This document shows, piece by piece, positions 61,111 to 64,000 of a stretch of 64,000 bases of DNA (position 1 is its first letter; the number at the start of each line of letters is the position of its first letter). A program made the position numbers and the translations under genes. Below the pieces are notes generated by a model. It was not told where the DNA came from. It was given only the letters and a program-made list of their open reading frames with translations, and did not search any database. Origin of the DNA: Mesorhizobium sp. L-8-3 (GTDB lineage: Bacteria > Pseudomonadota > Alphaproteobacteria > Rhizobiales > Rhizobiaceae); the NCBI RefSeq assembly GCF_016756615.1, contig NZ_AP023262.1, forward strand, positions 6,635,501 through 6,699,500. The letters run 5' to 3'.

Positions 61111-61580
61111 CTGCGATGAAAGGCACGACGGCAGGCAAATCCGGACAGGCCGGGAAAAGGGCCAAGCCTGCCGCAACGAAGCCGAAGCTCCTTTCTGGCG
61201 GCAACCCGCAGATCGCGAAGGCCGACGGCGACGCGCCCGTGCAGGTCTATATCGACGCCATGCCTGGCTGGAAAAGCGATGCCGGGCGACATCTCGACCA
61301 GCTGATCGCGCGCACCGTCCCCGAGGTGCGCAAGGCGGTCAAGTGGAATTCGCCATTCTACGGCATCGAGGGCCGGGGCTGGTTCCTGAGCTTCCACTGC
61401 TTCACGAAATACATCAAGGTGACGTTCTTCAGCGGGTCATCGCTGGATCCTCTCCCACCCGTCGAGTCCAAGGACAAGAACACACGCTATTTCCATGTCC
61501 ACGAGGGCGAGCCGCTTGACGAGGAACTCGTCGCAAGCTGGGTCAGGCAGGCTTCGGAACTGCCCGGCTGGGTTCCCTGA
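61107..61580 (+). CDS. DUF1801 domain protein
   Basis: A 157-residue protein with a Lys/Ala-rich N-terminus. The DUF1801 core follows: VQVYIDAMPGWKSDAGRHLDQLIARTVPEVRKAVKWNSPFYGIEG (in parts) and WFLSFHCFTKYIKVTFFSG. The family shares a fold with YdhG/frataxin-like proteins. The start ATGA overlaps the preceding stop; an ATG three codons on is possible. Confidence 0.88.
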   Translation: MTAMKGTTAGKSGQAGKRAKPAATKPKLLSGGNPQIAKADGDAPVQVYIDAMPGWKSDAGRHLDQLIARTVPEVRKAVKWNSPFYGIEGRGWFLSFHCFTKYIKVTFFSGSSLDPLPPVESKDKNTRYFHVHEGEPLDEELVASWVRQASELPGWVP

Positions 61581-61647
61581 TCGAGGGAGCCTCCCCGCGA
61601 CCCGGGGTTATGCTCGCGCAGAAACAGGCAAACAGGAAGATCGACAG

Positions 61648-62073
61648 ATGGCGAAGAGCAGCGCTCAGGCGGAAAAATCTCCATCGCAGCTTATCGACGA
61701 CAGGATCAAGGAGCTCGGCGACTGGCGGGGCGAAACGCTCTCCAGGATACGCTCCCTGATCAGGCAGGCCGACCCCGGCGTGGTCGAAGAGTGGAAATGG
61801 CGCGGGGTTCCCGTGTGGTATCGCGACGGCATGATCTGCACCGGCGAGACGTACAAGAACGTCGTAAAGGTGACCTTCGCCAAGGGCGCGTCGCTCGACG
61901 ACCCTGCCGGCCTGTTCAATTCGAGCCTTGACGGCAACGTCAGACGCGCCATCGACTTCCGCGAGGGCGAGACGATCGATGAAGAGGCGCTGAAGGCACT
62001 CGTCCGCGCCGCGATCGCACTCAACGCACCCCGCAAGCGCGGCCGATCAGGCCAGGGAGCGGGAGCCGCCTAA
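61648..62073 (+). CDS. DUF1801 domain protein (second)
   Basis: A 141-residue protein: PSQLIDDRIKELGDWRGETLSRIRSLIRQADPGVVEEWKWRGVPVWYRDG (in parts) and YKNVVKVTFAKGASLDDPAGLFN. It is a paralogue-like neighbour of the preceding gene with a different N-terminus. A CAGGAAGA box precedes it. It ends tail to tail with the oxidoreductase gene, overlapping by 4 bp. Confidence 0.88.
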   Translation: MAKSSAQAEKSPSQLIDDRIKELGDWRGETLSRIRSLIRQADPGVVEEWKWRGVPVWYRDGMICTGETYKNVVKVTFAKGASLDDPAGLFNSSLDGNVRRAIDFREGETIDEEALKALVRAAIALNAPRKRGRSGQGAGAA

Positions 62074-63047
62074 GGTATCAGCACGAGCTTGCCGGTGCTC
62101 CGACGGCTCTCCATTGCGCGATGCGCCTCAGACGCCCGCTCCAGCGGAAAGGGGCTTGCCGGCAGCAGCTTCAAAGTTCCATCCGCGCCCCTCCGGAACA
62201 GGCCGGCGAGATCCGCCTTCAGACTGTTCGCGTTCAGCAACGGGAGGAGCGCGAACCCTTTTATGGACTGATTTGCGGAGAACATCGCCTCCAGATCGGC
62301 CGGCGCAAGATCGAACCTGCCCAAGGCCCCAAACGCCAGTTCGCCACGAGGCGCCAAGGCGGCGAGGCTGGCCTTGGTGTGCGCGCCGCCGATCATCTCG
62401 TAGACGATATCCACGCCGCCTCCGTTGATCTCCCTGACCTGGTCGGCCCAGTCGGGATGGGTGTAGTCGACCCCGACATGCGCGCCGAGCGAACGGGCCA
62501 GTTCGAGCTTTTCGGCCGAGCTTGCAGCCGCAATCACGCGCGTCGCACCCGCCCCGGCCGCGAGTTGCACGACCAGGGAACCGACGCCGCCGGCCGCGGC
62601 ATTGACGAGGACGGTCTTGCCTGTCGGGTTGCTGCGGCGGATCAGATGGAGGGCGGTCAGCCCCTGGACCAACAAGGCGACGGCATCCTCGAAGGAGAGA
62701 CCATCTGGCAAAGGAACGGCCGACGAGGCTTCGACCGCCACATATTCGGCATAGCCTCCCGCCCCGCGTCCAACTGCGAACATCGGGACGGCGACGCGCG
62801 TGCCGACTTCAGGAGTTCGAACATCGTCGCCGACGGCTTCGATCTCACCCGCAATCTCGACGCCCGGGATTATCGGCAGGTCGGGGGTCACGGCATAGCG
62901 GTTGCGCAGCATCAATGTCTCGAAGAAGTTGATGCCGGAAGCCCTGACCCGGACAAGCACTTCGCCACGGCCCGGAAGCGGTTTTTGCACGTCGACGACT
63001 TCAAGCGCGTCGGGGCCGTCGAAACGGCTGAACAAAATGGCCTTCAT
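62070..63047 (-). CDS. Zinc-independent quinone-oxidoreductase-like alcohol dehydrogenase
   Basis: A 325-residue medium-chain reductase: MKAILFSRFDGPDALEVVDVQKP, GVEIAGEIEAVG, and the NADPH loop VNAAAGGVGSLVVQLA (about 150). It lacks the zinc cysteines of alcohol dehydrogenases, so it belongs with quinone oxidoreductases (QOR). It reduces quinones or enones with NADPH. It is divergent from an HxlR regulator. Confidence 0.92.
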   Translation of the reverse strand: MKAILFSRFDGPDALEVVDVQKPLPGRGEVLVRVRASGINFFETLMLRNRYAVTPDLPIIPGVEIAGEIEAVGDDVRTPEVGTRVAVPMFAVGRGAGGYAEYVAVEASSAVPLPDGLSFEDAVALLVQGLTALHLIRRSNPTGKTVLVNAAAGGVGSLVVQLAAGAGATRVIAAASSAEKLELARSLGAHVGVDYTHPDWADQVREINGGGVDIVYEMIGGAHTKASLAALAPRGELAFGALGRFDLAPADLEAMFSANQSIKGFALLPLLNANSLKADLAGLFRRGADGTLKLLPASPFPLERASEAHRAMESRRSTGKLVLIP

Positions 63048-63108
63048 GGCAAAGAAACCCATCCGTGATTTGGTGATGAACCTATCTTGCCGTATGGACG
63101 AAATTCCC

Positions 63109-63133
63109 ACTACGAACTCTTTCGTTCCATAGT
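63109..63133. promoter_or_regulatory. Likely operator between QOR and HxlR genes
   Basis: ACTA-CGAAC...GTTC-CATAGT forms an imperfect inverted repeat in the 100-bp gap between the divergent genes, 16 bp before the HxlR start. HxlR regulators bind such sites beside the oxidoreductase genes they control. Confidence 0.4.
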
Positions 63134-63148
63134 GACCAGTTGGTAACC

Positions 63149-63529
63149 ATGACCGAGCCGATCAAAAGGCTTCCGATGCGTCCGGCCGAGCGCGCGCTCA
63201 GGGTGATATCGGGCCGATGGAAAGCCATTGTCCTCTACCATCTGTTCGATGGCCCGAAACGTCTCTCGGAATTGCGACGCGCCATTCCCGAGATCAGCCA
63301 GAAGGTGCTGGTCCAGCAGCTTCGCGAGATGGAGGAACATGGCCTTGTTCATCGCGAGGTGTTCCGTCAGGTTCCGCCGCGCGTGGACTATTCGGCCACG
63401 CAGCTTGGATTGAGCCTGGAGCCCGTGTTGCGCGCGCTCTGCGAATGGGGGCAGCACCATGCCGCGGAACTGAACGTGCTCGATCGGCTGGCCGACTGCG
63501 CCCTCATCGTCTCCGGACAGGGGGACTGA
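63149..63529 (+). CDS. HxlR family transcriptional regulator
   Basis: A 126-residue winged-helix protein: ALRVISGRWKAIVLYHLFDGPKRLSELRRAIPEISQKVLVQQLREME (in parts) and VDYSATQLGLSLEPVLRALCEWG. This HxlR type often senses quinones, diamide or aldehydes via a cysteine. It is divergent from the QOR-like gene, which it probably controls. Confidence 0.93.
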   Translation: MTEPIKRLPMRPAERALRVISGRWKAIVLYHLFDGPKRLSELRRAIPEISQKVLVQQLREMEEHGLVHREVFRQVPPRVDYSATQLGLSLEPVLRALCEWGQHHAAELNVLDRLADCALIVSGQGD

Positions 63530-63580
63530 ACCAATTGCGCGATGTGGCGACGCCGGTCGAAGAAAGTCGGCCGGCAGTCC

Positions 63581-63964
63581 TCAAGGCGCCGGTGCAGGCG
63601 AACGAAAGTCGTCCGGTCGCGCGGCATAGAACCGATCCGGCGGCGTCCAGCGATCAGGGATATAGGTCTCGCCCCACCGTGCGAGCGCCTGCAGCGTGGG
63701 GATGAGTGCCGCGCCCTTTTTGGTAAGGGCATAGGCTCCCGGGACCGTTCCCTGCCGCGCACGGGTCCGCACAATGAGACCGGCCTGTTCCAGTTGCCGG
63801 AGACGATCAGCGAGTATGTTCGTGGCAATCCGCTCCTGCTCGGACAGCAGTTCGGAGTAGCTCGTCGCGCCCATCACCATGGAGCGCAGTATCACCAGCG
63901 ACCATCGATCCCCGACAAGGTCCAGTGCCGATGCGATCGGGCAACCTGAACGATAGGACGTCAT
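63581..63964 (-). CDS. HxlR family transcriptional regulator (second)
   Basis: A 127-residue protein: MTSYRSGCPIASALDLVGDRWSLVILRSMVMG with the conserved N-terminal cysteine. The helix-turn-helix is SYSELLSEQERIATNILADRLRQLEQAGLI (in parts), and GAYALTKKGAALIPTLQALARWG is the wing. It is convergent with the other HxlR gene. Its target probably lies beyond the right edge. Confidence 0.92.
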   Translation of the reverse strand: MTSYRSGCPIASALDLVGDRWSLVILRSMVMGATSYSELLSEQERIATNILADRLRQLEQAGLIVRTRARQGTVPGAYALTKKGAALIPTLQALARWGETYIPDRWTPPDRFYAARPDDFRSPAPAP

Positions 63965-63981
63965 GACGGCATTCCTTTGAA

Positions 63982-63996
63982 CTTGCAATTTGCAAG
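63982..63996. promoter_or_regulatory. Palindrome upstream of the second HxlR gene
   Basis: CTTGCAA-T-TTGCAAG is a perfect 7-bp inverted repeat 18 bp upstream of the start codon, at the window edge. It is a probable autoregulatory operator shared with a divergent gene outside the window. Confidence 0.6.
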
Positions 63997-64000
63997 ATAA

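Overview
The window is chromosomal DNA of a GC-rich alphaproteobacterium. It most likely comes from the Mesorhizobium/Phyllobacteriaceae side of the Hyphomicrobiales (Rhizobiales). This rests on codon use, on the catabolic and transporter gene content, and on intergenic palindromic repeats of two types common in that group: a CCCCTCATCCGACC...CTTCTCCC type and a CTGTCCTGCCGGACATCTCCCC type. No rRNA, tRNA, CRISPR array, prophage or conjugation gene was seen.

Layout. 1-13.2 kb: two acyl-CoA dehydrogenases (the first cut by the window edge), an intact IS1182-family element, a small phosphatase-like protein, an Lrp regulator, a Phd/VapC-type toxin-antitoxin pair, a metallo-beta-lactamase-fold hydrolase divergent from a MarR regulator, an HPP membrane protein, the threonine-to-glycine pair kbl-tdh, and glutaryl-CoA dehydrogenase. 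The intergenic gaps here are packed with palindromic repeats. 13.3-25 kb: a secreted alpha/beta hydrolase, a decayed polysaccharide deacetylase, a cyclase-TPR protein, an SRPBCC protein, and a group of small stress-type genes around a cold-shock gene. This group is flanked by two copies of a GlxA-type regulator gene, one intact and one gutted. It is followed by a methyltransferase and a VOC protein. 25-36 kb: a drug/metabolite exporter, a second cyclase-TPR protein, an AraC regulator with a three-subunit periplasmic aldehyde oxidoreductase (PaoABC type), and a TetR regulator divergent from two short-chain dehydrogenases.

36.3-45.6 kb: a complete catabolic locus. It has a SorC-type regulator with a 12-bp inverted-repeat operator, a HAD phosphatase, a family-5 solute-binding protein, two ABC ATPases, two permeases, a glycerophosphodiesterase and a xylose-isomerase-like enzyme. 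The enzyme set predicts uptake of an intact phosphodiester-linked sugar or polyol, its cleavage, dephosphorylation and isomerisation, much as in agrocinopine use. 45.7-49.5 kb: a TetR-controlled ABC exporter (adaptor, FtsX-type permease, LolD-type ATPase).

51.1-54.9 kb: a tight three-gene operon of N-formylglutamate amidohydrolase-like, QEGLA/MATCAP-type zinc peptidase and ATP-grasp ligase. It pairs an amino-acid-adding ligase fold with a carboxypeptidase fold, which makes it the best candidate here for an undescribed system. 55-64 kb: a third class III cyclase, an N-terminally truncated MFS gene, a LysR regulator divergent from a serine hydrolase, an ArsR-SRPBCC-DUF1801 run, and a quinone-oxidoreductase-like enzyme beside two HxlR regulators.

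Many regulators here are divergent from their likely targets, and several have clear palindromic operators in the gap. At least four genes are decayed (deacetylase, GlxA copy, VOC fragment, MFS transporter).
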